The translations under genes and the position numbers were made by a program. Shown piece after piece: positions 1 through 11,800 of a DNA stretch of 64,000 nt. Positions within the stretch are counted from its first letter, which is position 1, and each line of letters starts with the position of its first letter. Source of the DNA: Mangifera indica (taxonomy: Eukaryota > Streptophyta > Magnoliopsida > Sapindales > Anacardiaceae); contig NC_058151.1 in assembly GCF_011075055.1 (NCBI RefSeq), positions 4,668,251 through 4,732,250 on the forward strand. The letters are read 5' to 3'. The notes beneath the pieces were generated by a model. That model was not told where the DNA came from. It did not search any database and saw only the letters and a program-made list of their open reading frames with translations.

Positions 1-1246
1 CTTGGTATCTACACGGAACACGAACACAAAAGAAGCAATCAAAGCAAAAAGGGTGCTAAAAAGATTGATTGGATGTTTTTTTGCTTACGGGAAGGAAAGA
101 AAGAAGATATAATAACTAGGTTTTTCACTCTTTATTCTTGTATAATTTTTAAGCGAAAACATGTCTTATATATGTATCTAGAGTCCAAGCATGGTTAGAA
201 TTTAACAAAAGCACAGGTCTCTTAAAACACTCATACACAACTGGCACATGACAAGGCATAACTAACATCCTCAAGATACATGCATAACCGATATCACTCA
301 TGTATATTGACTAAAATGTCTTTTTTACATGGTGTCGATCGACACCATGCATGTGCATGGTTGACACCACCTTTTGCATGGTGCCACTCGACAATGCATA
401 TGCATGGTCAACTCCTGCTCTACCAAGTTGAACAACTAACTTAGATGATGCATGGTTGTGCACTTGGTTAAGATAAGGTCAAACTGGGCCCTTTTGACCC
501 AGTTTATTTGCGATCTCTTTCCCTTCCTTAAGCACTAGGAATGTCAATAAACAATCCTTGTCTCTAGGTTCAGTTTAACTCTTTAACGCATGTGACCCAT
601 AAGCTCTCTATTGAGCTAATAGTGTTTGGATTCAGGTTGAATCTAAATATAGATTAAGATTGATCTCTAGCAAAGCATCATGACTACATAGACGATAGAA
701 TGCTAATAGACATATCTTAAGCCTTTACAACACCATATTTATATGCAATTCAATCTTTTTGTCAACCAATATCTCTCAATGCTGAGACACAAAAGTGTGT
801 CTATCTTAGTGGTTTCTTAGTATAAACTAATGATACACATCAATAACCAATATAGATTAGGCTACAACTTTATCCCATTATAACCATAGATTCAAGCAGT
901 CATAGATGTTTTTTAGTATTCTCACATGAAATATCTTCTCCTATATTGAAGACTAACGAATTATTTATTGATCAACCATAGCTTTTATGTATCTCACGAT
1001 ATGGTAAATCACTACCTTTATAGATACCCTAATTGTAGTGGCACATTAGATAACGTCAAACTAGATCGATCCTTACACGAAATGTTCTGATGACCTCAAG
1101 TCAAAGGATTACATGTACTCGTGGTGTTTAAAGGATTATTCCAAAAACACTAGAGCAATTATCTATATAGATATCTTCTAGTTAGGTTAATCTGGTGAAC
1201 ACATCTATAACATGCACCCTTGTGTTTGCACCAAGCTATCTATAAC
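1..1246. other. Gene-free repeat-derived sequence
   Basis: No coding region is recognisable here. Between about 300 and 480 the sequence is unusually rich in short GCATG-type motifs and inverted words. From about 600 to 1246 it looks like old LTR-retrotransposon flank, and the same sequence continues after the hAT-like element that ends at 2371. This is judged by look and not by a match to a named family. Confidence 0.4.
328..349. repeat. Perfect 22-bp palindrome
   Basis: The half-site CATGGTGTCGA is followed at once by its exact reverse complement, with no spacer. Shorter related words (GACACCA, GCATGGT, GTGCATGG) recur over the next 90 bases. It could be a protein-binding palindrome in an old LTR, or chance within a low-complexity stretch. 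Confidence 0.8.
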
Positions 1247-2371
1247 CAGTGGTGAACCTAGAACTTTCATTAAAAGTGAGCCTTTCTACTTGTTATTGTT
1301 CATTAATTAATTAGCAAAATTTTTAAAAAGTCACCAAATCTTAACAAATAATTCAATATTAAGAAATTGAAAGGAAAAAAAAATACAATAACACAAAATA
1401 CTTTTTTACATAGAATACCTTTTCATGTGAAAAAGAGCAAAAAAGAAAATCCACTTAAATCCAAATAATCAAAAATGTTTATAATAATCACAATCCACAA
1501 AAAATATTTAAGATTGCATTATAAAAAAAAAACAGGCAAACGTTAAGTTATATAATTGTAAATCGAACTATAAAAATCAAAACTCAATTATCTAGATTAA
1601 AGATCAACACTTTCTTTGCATACTCATTAAAATATCAAGTTAGAATGTTATGTATGAAAATCTGAATACCGATTATTTAAAGATGAAAGCAATTTATAAT
1701 GATATACTTGAAGTTCTTTAATATAACATGATTTTTCAATTTGATATATTCTAAAAGTGTTCAATAATATTTTTGTTGTGAATTGTGTGAAAACTTTGGT
1801 AACTTAGTGTATCCAAAATTTTATTTCTTATTTTGAATATAAATTGGGTACTTTGTCAAAATCCCATATGCTTTTTATACATGAAAATATATATCCAAAA
1901 TTTTAATTATTATTTTGAATATAACGTTGGTAATTTAAAGGGACAAAGAATATAATCAACTATAAAACACAATTGTAAACAACCTACATAAATTTGGCAA
2001 TTAATATATACAAACATGCATAACATTCAATAAAAAATTAATGAAGACATTTAAAAAATGCATAAATCACTCACTAATTTAAGATTTCGTTGCACAAATT
2101 TTATGATGAAAACAGTATTTGTGAAATAAAACAATAAGGCAACACAAGTCTAATAATTTCCCTCTTGAAAATGGGTTTTAAGAAGCAAGATTTTAAATTT
2201 GGAAAGGAGATGTGATTAAAGTACTAGAAAGAATAAGGATTCTCAGAAATGTGTAGATTATAACAATAAAGTAAGAAAACTTGAGGGTGGGCCTTTGGAT
2301 CCATTTTTTTTTTTTTTCAATTTTGAGGGTGGGTCTGGGCCTACCCTCATAATAATATAGGATCGACCCTG
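1247..2371. mobile_element. Non-autonomous hAT-like element
   Basis: The left end reads CAGTGGTGAACCTAG. The right end, read inward, is CAGGGTCGATCCTA, an imperfect terminal inverted repeat. The CAGTGGCGGA-like start is common among non-autonomous plant hAT elements. Eight-base flanks match at 7 of 8 positions (TCTATAAC at 1239-1246, TCTATAAT at 2372-2379), which is the hAT target-duplication length. The interior is AT-rich and has no transposase. Confidence 0.7.
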
Positions 2372-2841
2372 TCTATAATAACTTCAATATGTAAAAGCTA
2401 TCGTCATCTTTCAGTGGAGTCACTTAACATTATAATAATCTTATCATCATCACATGTGCCTTTGGTCATTGTAATGTCAAGATTACGGATGTCTCTAAAA
2501 TAGTCACTTAATGTATACATAAGGTTCTCACGATCAATCGTCTAATCCTCTTATCACAGTTCTACCATTCCAAGGGCATGTTATTCATACGATCATATAA
2601 ATAAACACATATGAATTGAGTAACAATAATTTTTTTTAATTAATGATTAGTATAAAATTACATCCACAAATGTTAAATGCGATTGGTTCTAGGGCAACTA
2701 CTTAAACAATCTCTTACTGCGTATTGCCAATCGGTCATAAATTTAATGTCAAATCTGGTTACATGTGTATCATGCTTTTGTTACAACATACGTTTTATTA
2801 ATGGGTTAGCCAAATTGTCATATATGTCAATCCTTGCTATT
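2372..2841. other. Continuation of the older repeat
   Basis: This is the far side of the sequence interrupted by the hAT-like element. It contains no recognisable gene; the short open frame at 2677-2880 has no family signature. Confidence 0.4.
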
Positions 2842-3860
2842 TGTTGTAACACCTGTAGGTACGTTTTGAGGGTAGAATAGTCTTTATGTGTGAGTTTATG
2901 TTTAAGTTAATGTGATTTGAAAGTCAAAGTTCAAGTTTTGAGTGATACACAACCATGTATAGAAAGGCCATGCCTGTGTGTCATGCAATGTTAATCAGAT
3001 AAGTTTGATTCTGCATAAAAATTTGAATTACATGATACATAACCATGTGTGGTAGAGCACATACTCGTGTACATTGTTGTGTTTTAGAGATTATTATTCC
3101 TAATCCCTAATTGCACGATTTTTCCAAAAAGAGAGGGAGTGTAAGAGTTGATCAACCAAGCTCTATGTTTATAGTTTCGATGGCTGTTTTCCAATGACAT
3201 GGAGAAGGAGGTTTGTTTGTATTATATTCTTGCTACAAATTTGAGGTAAATAGGGCTTGAAATTATCACTATCTCTCATGAGTGTCTTCGATAAGTTTAT
3301 GATCATATAATAATGATTAACACTAGAACTAGAATAGAATTGAAAATGATGATTCATTTGAGTATTAATAGTTTATTTTTCTTTTGGTTATGTAAGATGT
3401 ATTAAATGATCAAGCCTTAGTATTGAGTAATTAAAGCCCTTAAGAAAAAATAGTTATGGTCGATTCTAATAATCAGTGTTTGGATAAGAAGTTTGGTTGT
3501 TTTGATTATCTAAGTGTGGATGTTGTTGTTTTATATATTCATGGCATTATACACTATTATGATTAGGTTTGAGAATGGTATCATATTAACCTTGAGTGAG
3601 TGGTTTAGATATTTGAAAAGCATGTTTTCATAGATTGTAAGTATATTGGTATACTTCATATCGAAAGGAACGTGTAGAGACCAAATAAGGTTACAAAATC
3701 GACTTCTCTATTAGCTTTCTAGACACACCACACGACTGTGTGGTATAAGACACACGATCGTGTGTGTGAATCACATATTTTAGGCTTAGTTACTTCGATG
3801 TTCCAGTGAACATTGGACGCTGTTGACTAGTTAGCAGTCAATTACGACATGTGTTATCTA
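2842..3860 (+). mobile_element. Gypsy-type LTR fragment (solo or truncated)
   Basis: The sequence starts near TGTAACACCTG, a usual gypsy LTR start. It closely resembles the reverse complement of about 33430-33914, which is the LTR of the gypsy remnant downstream. Shared words include the GATACACAACCATGTAT region, the CCATGCCTGTGTGTCAT region and AAATTTGAGGTAA. Inverted words of the CACGATCGTG kind occur near 3720-3770. No gag or pol is attached, and both boundaries are approximate. Confidence 0.6.
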
Positions 3861-5040
3861 CTTCTTTAGTTTTCTTATAAATGATTATTTTATCTTTTTA
3901 TTAAAATTACAAAACTAATATTAACACTTACATAAATGTCAAATTACCAATATATTTTTACCAATTTAAAAATTAATCATTTATACTCTTAAAAAAATAA
4001 AATCTTCAATTACTTTAAAATGTTATATTTTGGACCCTTTATTTTGGATGTAATTATTATTTTTTAAATTATTAAATGATATATGAAAATTTTAAAAATA
4101 ATATTTTTTTTTGTCTTTTTATTTACAATTAAATTATGTATACATATTTTTATATATAATTTAAATATATTATTACATAATTAAATAATTAAAATAAAAT
4201 AATATTCAATTAGATAATAATATATCACTTATATTTCTAAATTACGTTAAACCAAAAAAAAAGTAAACATAACATAACTGTCATGGATATGCTTTTGAGA
4301 TTCGACTAAAACTTAGGTGGAAAATAGTCCTTTGCCTATTTTTTAATAACAAACAAAAGGTTTCCTTGTCACAGAGTACTTTGATAAGTACATGTCAACT
4401 ATTCAATAAAATTTCTCTAAGTACTAGGGTTAATTGAATTGGGTGTGAAATAAAAAGAAATTTAGTTTCATTTTATAAAAACAAACATGTTTCTTTTTAT
4501 TAATAAGGAAATTAAAAAATTAGCCTAAACATCAGGGGTTTAAGCAAAATTATCCCATTCTTTTGGACTTAAACAAAAATGCCTCATTTACCTAAAATTA
4601 CCAAAATGCCCTCATATAAAAGGCAAAAGATTTTCATATTCTCAGCAAAAATTTTTCCACTAGACTGTACACAAAACGAAATCCCACAAGTCTCCTTATG
4701 GCGACAATTTCTTTGACATTTGAATGAAATTTTGGATGTTTTTCGATGATGAAAATGACAAAGAAGATAAGTAAATCATCTCTTATCTTGTTTAAATCAT
4801 TTTTATCTTTAGATTTGATAGATTTAGAGTAAGATTTTGGAAGATTTTAGTTTAGGGTTTTTGGATTTGAAAATTTGATTTTGTAATCTCATTCTTAGTT
4901 ATTTTCTATGAATCAGTTTAGGGTTATTGTGTTTAAATAGGTGTATAATATTTTTTTATTGAAATAGTAGTTGGAAATCACGATTTTTAAGTTAGCACTC
5001 ACCCTGAGGATATTCGTAAACCTGGGGAATCTAGGGTTGA
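3861..5040. other. AT-rich gene-free sequence
   Basis: The stretch is very AT-rich with homopolymer runs. No coding or RNA gene signal was seen. Confidence 0.5.
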
Positions 5041-5270
5041 ATTGATAACATGGGGGAGGGGGGAAAATGCGAGTTTTTAAATAGTAATTATAGCAGGGGA
5101 GATACAAGGGAATGTTAGAGGAAGGGCAAATTGCAAGTTTTGGAATAGTTTCCCCCATAAAAGCATAAGGGAGGGGGGAATGTTGGTTTTTAAACAGTGA
5201 CACACCTTGTGGGAACCCTTATAGGGGGGAGGGGGATTGTGAGTTTTTAAACAGTTTGGACATGTGGGAG
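5041..5270. repeat. Degenerate G-rich tandem repeat
   Basis: Imperfect units combine a G-rich block (such as GGGGGAGGGGGG) with GAGTTTTTAAAYAGT. Clear copies lie near 5051-5085, 5166-5200 and 5222-5258, with more decayed ones between. Long antisense open frames here come from the repeat and are not genes. Confidence 0.65.
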
Positions 5271-5808
5271 AGATGGAAATTTAAAAGGGGAAAATTGATA
5301 ATTTATAAATATTTAGGATCTTTGAGACAATGAGAAAATGTTATGGGGGTAAATTGATATTACTCTAAAATTTTAGTCATCTCGTTCCTCTTAAAGTCAC
5401 CCCAATCTATAACCTTTTCTTTGTCTCCATAAACTCATTTAGTAGGCATATATAATGCATCATTATTAAAATCAATTAAGTCTTCCCTAGTAAATCCTTT
5501 TTTCACTATACTATCATTATTGCCACCAATTTCTTCTTCTTCTTCTCTTTCTTCTTTTTGTTCTTTGATTGTGGTATATGTAACAAAAACAATAATACAT
5601 TCTTTGAAGTATTGAGACATGTCAATAAGGCCTTGCACATTTTCATCATTTTCAATCTTTATAAGGTAGTCGAGCTCAATTTTTTTTGGTTTCATACATA
5701 GTTGAATGTAGTTTATGATTGGATCAATACGATACTATTCACTCAAAAGTTGGATAAACCCCTCAAGTGTTATTCTAGATGAAATTTTAACCAATTACTT
5801 ACAACCTC

Positions 5809-7275
5809 TGTTAACTCAAGGAATCATTATGCTCTTATTTTGATGATAACAAACTAATATGTCTCTAAACATATTGACTAATGATTTTACTTGAGTGTGA
5901 GTTTAGATTGCAAGAATTTACCTAATACTCTTGAAGGATTTTCAATAAGGAAATGAAGATAAGACTCAAGTGAAGAATTCTTGAAGATTTGAAGAAAAAC
6001 TCAAATTTAGGTAGATATATTTGTAATTTGGAGCATTAGTTTTGATTAGAATATTTATTTGCATGCGAAAGCTCACTTAAAAACTTATTCTCATATCTTT
6101 CACATTTTGAGTTAAATATTGTTTTTCAAACTTATTGGGTTAAGCTAATTTTTTGTCAAAGTTTATTAACTCATTTAAAATGATGAAGTTTTGTGAACTA
6201 CATTTTCATATCTCAAAGTTGGTTTTGAAAGAATTTTCAAATATGGGTTAAATTGTCACTTTTCAAAGGTTTAAGGGGCGAATTGCAAGTTTTAAAAAAT
6301 TCAAAGGGTAAAATGTAATAAAAATTGATTGACCAAATTTGACTAGTCGAATTCTTCAATGGCAACTTCCGAATTATCCAAAAGCCATGCCTTTTGGCTT
6401 TCAGAAATTTGCTTGGCCAAATTAAATCTGATCAACCGAATTTTGTTTTGAATGTTCTAATAGCTAGTGCCACATAGACTCCATAAAAGTGTCACATAGA
6501 CTCCATAAAAGTGTCACATCATATCCGGTTGACTAAATTACATCTCATTGACCGAATTTAACATTTTCTGAAAAACTAAAATGGCTAGTTTTTGTACATA
6601 ATACTAACTTTTCTCATTTTCCCTTATATAAACTCAATCAAATTTATTTGTAAAGGACTTTTGCCACCAAGAACTATCATATATTTGAGAGTAAATTATT
6701 TTTTAGCTATTCACTAGCAAATTCTTTTCTCAATTCAAATCCCTTGCTCATATACTTTGTAATTTCATTTGCATTGGGTTGTACTATGCTTAAACTTTCA
6801 TATACACTCTTTGAGAGAAATTTTATTTCGAATTTATACTAAAATTCGTACTATAAAAGAGTTCACTCTTAAAGAGATTATAAATTTTTTTAGTGAGAGA
6901 AATTAAGCTATAGCATTTGTAAAGGTTAGTAGCACCTTGGAAGCTATTTTATTGTGAAGAAAAGCTTGCTTGAGTTTTTGTCAACCAAGAATTAGTAGAA
7001 TACTCCAAGAGAGATAGCTTGAAGGAGTGAACGTAGGCCAGGTTGTGCAGAACCACTATATATCGCGTGTTTGATTTTCTTTTCCCTTAAACTTTTACTT
7101 TGTGTTATTTTTTTAATTGTATTAATTATTTGAAATATTCTTGTCATTTTCATAAATTGCATTAAAAGTAGGCAATATTCATTAATTTGAATAAATTGGT
7201 TTAAATTCTTTAATTTGGTAATAATTGTTTTAAATTGTCTAATTCACTCCCCCTTTTAGACCGTTCGATCCTTCA
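5809..7275 (+). mobile_element. Solo LTR, copia-like, with perfect 5-bp target duplication
   Basis: The unit begins TGTTAACTC and ends GATCCTTCA, so it has TG...CA termini. It is flanked on both sides by ACCTC (5804-5808 and 7276-7280). The TTTTGATGATAACAAA word near the start and the CACTCCCCC...GATCC block near the end are common in long plant copia LTRs. No internal region is present, so recombination between two LTRs has probably removed it. It interrupts a MULE reading frame. Confidence 0.85.
6467..6510 (+). repeat. 22-bp direct repeat, two copies plus a partial third
   Basis: Units of the form GTGYCACATAGACTCC plus ATAAAA are repeated head to tail inside the solo LTR. The second copy differs from the first by one base. 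Confidence 0.85.
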
Positions 7276-7589
7276 ACCTCCAACATACTTAATTATGTTC
7301 TCATCACATTAGATTCATTTTCCGTAGAAACGAACAGTAGCATAACCAACCATTTTAATTATCCTAAAATAAAAAATTTTGAGAAAAAATTAAATATTTA
7401 TTTTAAAAAATCCATAATAACCATTTATTGATGTATATCCCACCTCTAATTTTTCAACATGTCATTAAATACTCTCATAGAGTATCTAAAACCAAAATAA
7501 TAATTTTATATATTGTGTAATATCCAAATTACCTTTATATTTTTCTAATATTTTTTTTACTTTCTAATATATTATAAAATATCAAAATA

Positions 7590-8350
7590 CATCATTTTTT
7601 TATAATCTATACAAACTTGACATTCTTATAATGTCGTAAATGCCCTCTCATTGTTTTCATATTATATTTAACACTATCATATTTTGTCTAATTTTAAAAT
7701 ACCCCTATATTTATTTAAAATTTCATTTTACCCCCTCAAATATTGTATTATATCGATATGCCTCTATATTTTATCAAAATGTCTTTATATATTCTTAACA
7801 TTTCATTTAAAAACTTTTTACAATGTTTAATATCAAAATGTCCATAATATTTTTCTAACATTTCATTTAACCCCCTATGATTATCTAACATTTCATTTAA
7901 CACTTTTATATGTTATCTTGTATCGAAATGCCTCTATATATATTTCTAACATTTCATTTAAAATCTTCTTACAATATTTAATATCAAGATACCTTCCATA
8001 ATTTTTTAACTTTTCATTTAATACCCTATAATTATCTAAGATTTCATTTAATACCCTCGTATGTTCTCTTGTATCGAAATGTCTTTATATATTATTAACA
8101 TTTCAATTAAAACCTTCTTACACTGTTTAATGTCAAAATACCTCCATATTTTTTAACATTTCATTTAACTCTTTATAATTATCTAACATTTTATTTAACA
8201 CTCTCATATGTTGACTAGTGTAAAAATACCTTTATATTTTTTTAACATTTTATTTAAAACCTTCATTCATTATTTAATATCAAAATACTCTCATATTTTT
8301 CTAATATTTTTTAATCTCCTAAAATATTATCAAATATTTAAATATCCTCT
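7590..8350. repeat. Tandem array with units of about 150 bp
   Basis: About four or five degenerate units are visible. Each contains TATCGAAATGCCTCTATAT-like and TAACATTTCATTTAA-like words. The first marker recurs near 7751, 7921, 8072 and 8221, giving spacings of about 150-170 bases. Each unit also holds inner sub-repeats of the ACATTTCATTTAA word. It ends about 540 bases before the LST8 start codon. Confidence 0.75.
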
Positions 8351-8758
8351 TTATATAATATATGAACTAAATTTAACAAATTAAATTAAATTTTGAATTA
8401 AAATTCGTATAAATATTTTTTTCTTATAAATTGATTTCTTTCGATTCAAATATAAAAATATGAATTTTTTTTCAATGAATCCACAATATTAAATATTAAG
8501 TAAAAATTAAAGTAAGAGTAAGTATTTAAATTATGTGAAAAATATATATAAGTGAGGATTTATGTAAAAGTATTGAAAGATAGTTTCAGCATTTTAAAAA
8601 CTTTTCAGGATACTTGCATTTAAAAGTTTAAAAAGTTAATATTTTTACCTGAAAATAAAAAAAGCTTAAATGGGGATAAAATGGACATTTAATTTAATTC
8701 CCCCTCCTAGTATTTTAGAGCAAGGGTTTGGGTTTATACTCTTCCAGAAAACAAATCG

Positions 8759-8862
8759 ATGCCATATTCTCTGTGCAATTCCTAAAAACCTTTCCAAAAT
8801 AGCAATTATTTTGATTTTTTTGCCATGGGTGTTGAATTAATTTTGTTTAACCGATGAGTTAA
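8759..8862 (+). promoter_or_regulatory. Cluster of three short upstream ORFs before LST8
   Basis: Three tiny frames precede the LST8 start: 8759-8785 (8 residues), 8825-8857 (10 residues, start context GCCATGG, close to the plant optimum) and 8854-8862 (2 residues). The last two overlap. All terminate before 8888, so any ribosome using them must reinitiate to make LST8. Whether the transcript includes them depends on the start of transcription, which cannot be fixed from sequence. Confidence 0.45.
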
Positions 8863-8887
8863 TAACCTCGATTAGGCGGTGATCACG

Positions 8888-11800
8888 ATGGCACAACCGT
8901 CTGTAATACTTGCAACAGCTAGTTATGATCACACAATTAAATTTTGGGAGGCAAAAAGCGGGCGGTGCTACAGAACTATTCAGTACCCTGATTCAGTTCG
9001 TCCTTTTGCCCTATAATCCTTTGTTTTTTTTTTTAATTTGTGTTTTTTATTTTCATGATTATAAGTCGCTCTGATTTGTTAATATTTGCCCTCCACATAC
9101 GGGGAACTGGGTGAACTTGCAATCTGAATTGATTTTAGTGCATTTAAGTGTTCATGCATATTCAATGATTTTATGCTAGTCATTTTTTTGGTATACTCAT
9201 GTAAACATTGTATTAGGGGAAGTTTCTTGATATAGATGTTTCATATATAAAAACAACGACAAAGCTGCAAAAGAAATATGGAACTTCGAATTAGAATGTC
9301 AAACTTTTAGTATTGGATGTAAGATAGGTAGTCATATGGACTATGAGATAGAGCAGCAGACTTGTAACTTTCTTGTACAAGTATAATGTTAACCCTAGAT
9401 GCAGACACAAAATTTTAGTCATATGCAAGTAATAGACCCTAGTTGGATTCTATGTTTCCAATTTGCACGACGTTCCCTTAAATTTTTCAGCTCTTCCGAT
9501 CAAGTTTTACTCTCTGTTTTTTTCATTGATTAATATCAAATTTGTTTTGTGGCATGAATGTATACAGCAAGTTAATCGGCTAGAGATAACTCCAAATAAA
9601 CAATACTTGGCTGCAGCGGGCAATCCACATATTCGATTGTTTGATGTTAACTCAAGCACTCCTCAACCTGTGGGTTTCATTTTGTTTCTGAAGTCTATCC
9701 TTTTATCATTTTTTTTTTTTTTTTTTCTTCTTTGACTGATGGGATTGTTCTTTTGCAAAATTGCAAGGTAGGTGCTGAGCTATGATCAGCACACAAATAA
9801 TGTTATGGCAGTGGGGTTTCAATGTGATGGAAACTGGATGTATTCTGGTTCTGAGGATGGGACAGTAAAGATCTGGGATTTAAGGTAAAGTTATATACCC
9901 TACACAGAGAGTAGATGTATCTTTTGTTAATTTAATCATGGTGTTTCTATGCTCAATTTTGGAAGTTATTTGGGCTTATTTGCATCTTAAGTCAAATGCA
10001 GGGCTGCAGGTTGTCAAATGGAATATGAAAGTCGCGCTGCTGTTAATACTGTTGTCTTACACCCAAATCAGGTCAAGTATCACTTAATCTCTCCTCTGCC
10101 ATTGGATTAATTTTTATCCAATTTGTTATTGGTTTCTGGTGGGTGCTAAGAAGTTGTAAAAGAATTTATATATTCATGAGAATGTGGATTATTGTTGTAG
10201 TGAGAATTTGAGTATTGTTTCCTGGTAACAAGTTTTCTTTGTTCTGTCTGTTCTGACTGGCTTGCAATCATTTTAGTGGATTACAGTATGTTCTTTTGAA
10301 ATTTTGATTCAATTCATCTCATGTTTGAAGGGTAAAGTGCCAAATTGGTTTCTCATAGTGTAGTTGTTATGAGGGACATTGGAAATGTAGCTTATAATAA
10401 CATCTTTGAAATCATACCAAGTAAATGTCAGTAAAATGTACTTGTCAAATATCTTTGAGATGATGATTTTTCTATATTGCTTTGTTTTGATATATGTGAA
10501 TTTGAATTAGCTGTCACTTCTCTTTAGATCTCTGAACTGTCCTTTCTTTATATTAAGGGGGACTGTCATATAAAAGAAACAAAAGAAAATTCCCCTATAT
10601 CTGCCTTTCACTATGTTAGAACTTATATTTAGTTAGCCCACAATAGTAGAGAAGTGGGTAGTCATGAAATGAATAAGTGGGCAGATATGAGTAAGAATAA
10701 GTGTGAGAAACATGAGTAATTATGAAGGCAATTTATGTAGGTGGTTATAGGCAAGTATAAGCAAGGGATTTCAGAAGGAAAGAGGCAAGGAAAAATTGAG
10801 AAAAAATGCAGTGGTAGGGAGACTTCTAGCCTCTCAAAAGCTAGACAAATTAGGGAGAGATTTTGGCCTCTTGAAAGCTAGTAGAATTGTGTTTGGTTTC
10901 TGTTTTTGTTCTTTGTAAACATTGTCATTTTTTAGTATAAAAATCTTATTTTCTGTTCCATTTTGTTTGTGTTGTTTGGATTGGTTGTTTGAGGTTAAAA
11001 GATTTTTGTGTTTCTAACAAATTGTTATTAGAACAACAATCTAGAGATGGTAAAATCCTAAATGGAGGGAAGAATTGTGGAAACGGAAAATGAGTTAGAA
11101 TTGGTTAAGAGTGGAAATGTGATGGCTGGAAGACTGACCAATTTGGAAGTGGGATGGACACTGTGAAGGATTACTTAAAAGAGAAGGGAGATGATGGTGA
11201 ACCAAGAGGTGAGGAGAGACGACAATAGGAGAAAAGCACCTTTGGAACAGTCACAAATGTAACAAAATCATTGCCAGTGAGAGGCTACATCACCTCCTTT
11301 GACGAGACAAGAGGAGCATGCAACTGGAGAAAAATGGGTTGTTAGTGAAAGAATGATGGTTATGGCAGTAATGACCAACGATAACATAAAGGGTGGCCGA
11401 CATGACATGCCTCCCCTGCGTCTGGAATTATCAATATTTATTGGAGAGGATCTAATAGGTTGGATTTTAGAGCAGAATGGTACTTTATGATGAGCAAAAT
11501 TTTTGATCTAGAGAATTTGACGTTAGCGGTTGTGTTTGAAATGAGCAGCTTTGAACTAGATGCAATGGAGAGAAGATCAATTTTCGTTCACCGATTTGGA
11601 AAATCTGAAAAAGGGGACTACTGCAATGTTTTTGTTCTTCATAAGATGGCACACCTCTTGAGGAATTGATGTCACTCCAACTGAAAGACTCAGTGGCAGT
11701 TTATAGATGCCACTTTGAACTACTGTTGACGCCATTAAGGGACAGTTCAACGAGCTTCTGTTAAGAGCATTTTCAAATAGGTTGAAAGAAGACATCAAAG

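Larger units (their letters stand above)
5435..7352 (-). pseudogene. MULE transposase N-terminal fragment, split by a solo LTR
   Basis: On the minus strand an N-terminal region typical of plant Mutator-like transposases can be read. It has a KYVGG motif near 7290, an ITLEGFIQLL-type helix near 5770, and an open stretch at 5695-5435 with IENDENVQGLI and an acidic run (REEEEE). The other MULE in this window has the same order (YVGG, then a YDGFVEAMC-type helix). In-frame stops are present. The segment is cut between KYVGG and the helix by the solo LTR at 5809-7275, and reading across the target duplication restores the domain order. No DDE catalytic region follows, so this is a dead fragment. 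Confidence 0.6.

Noticed and set aside
4913..5203. 96-codon minus-strand frame
   Set aside because: It reads through the G-rich tandem repeat and shows only repeat-driven Pro-rich composition.
9463..9735. 90-codon frame around LST8 exon 2
   Set aside because: Only the central 34 codons are LST8 exon 2; the flanks are intron read-through.
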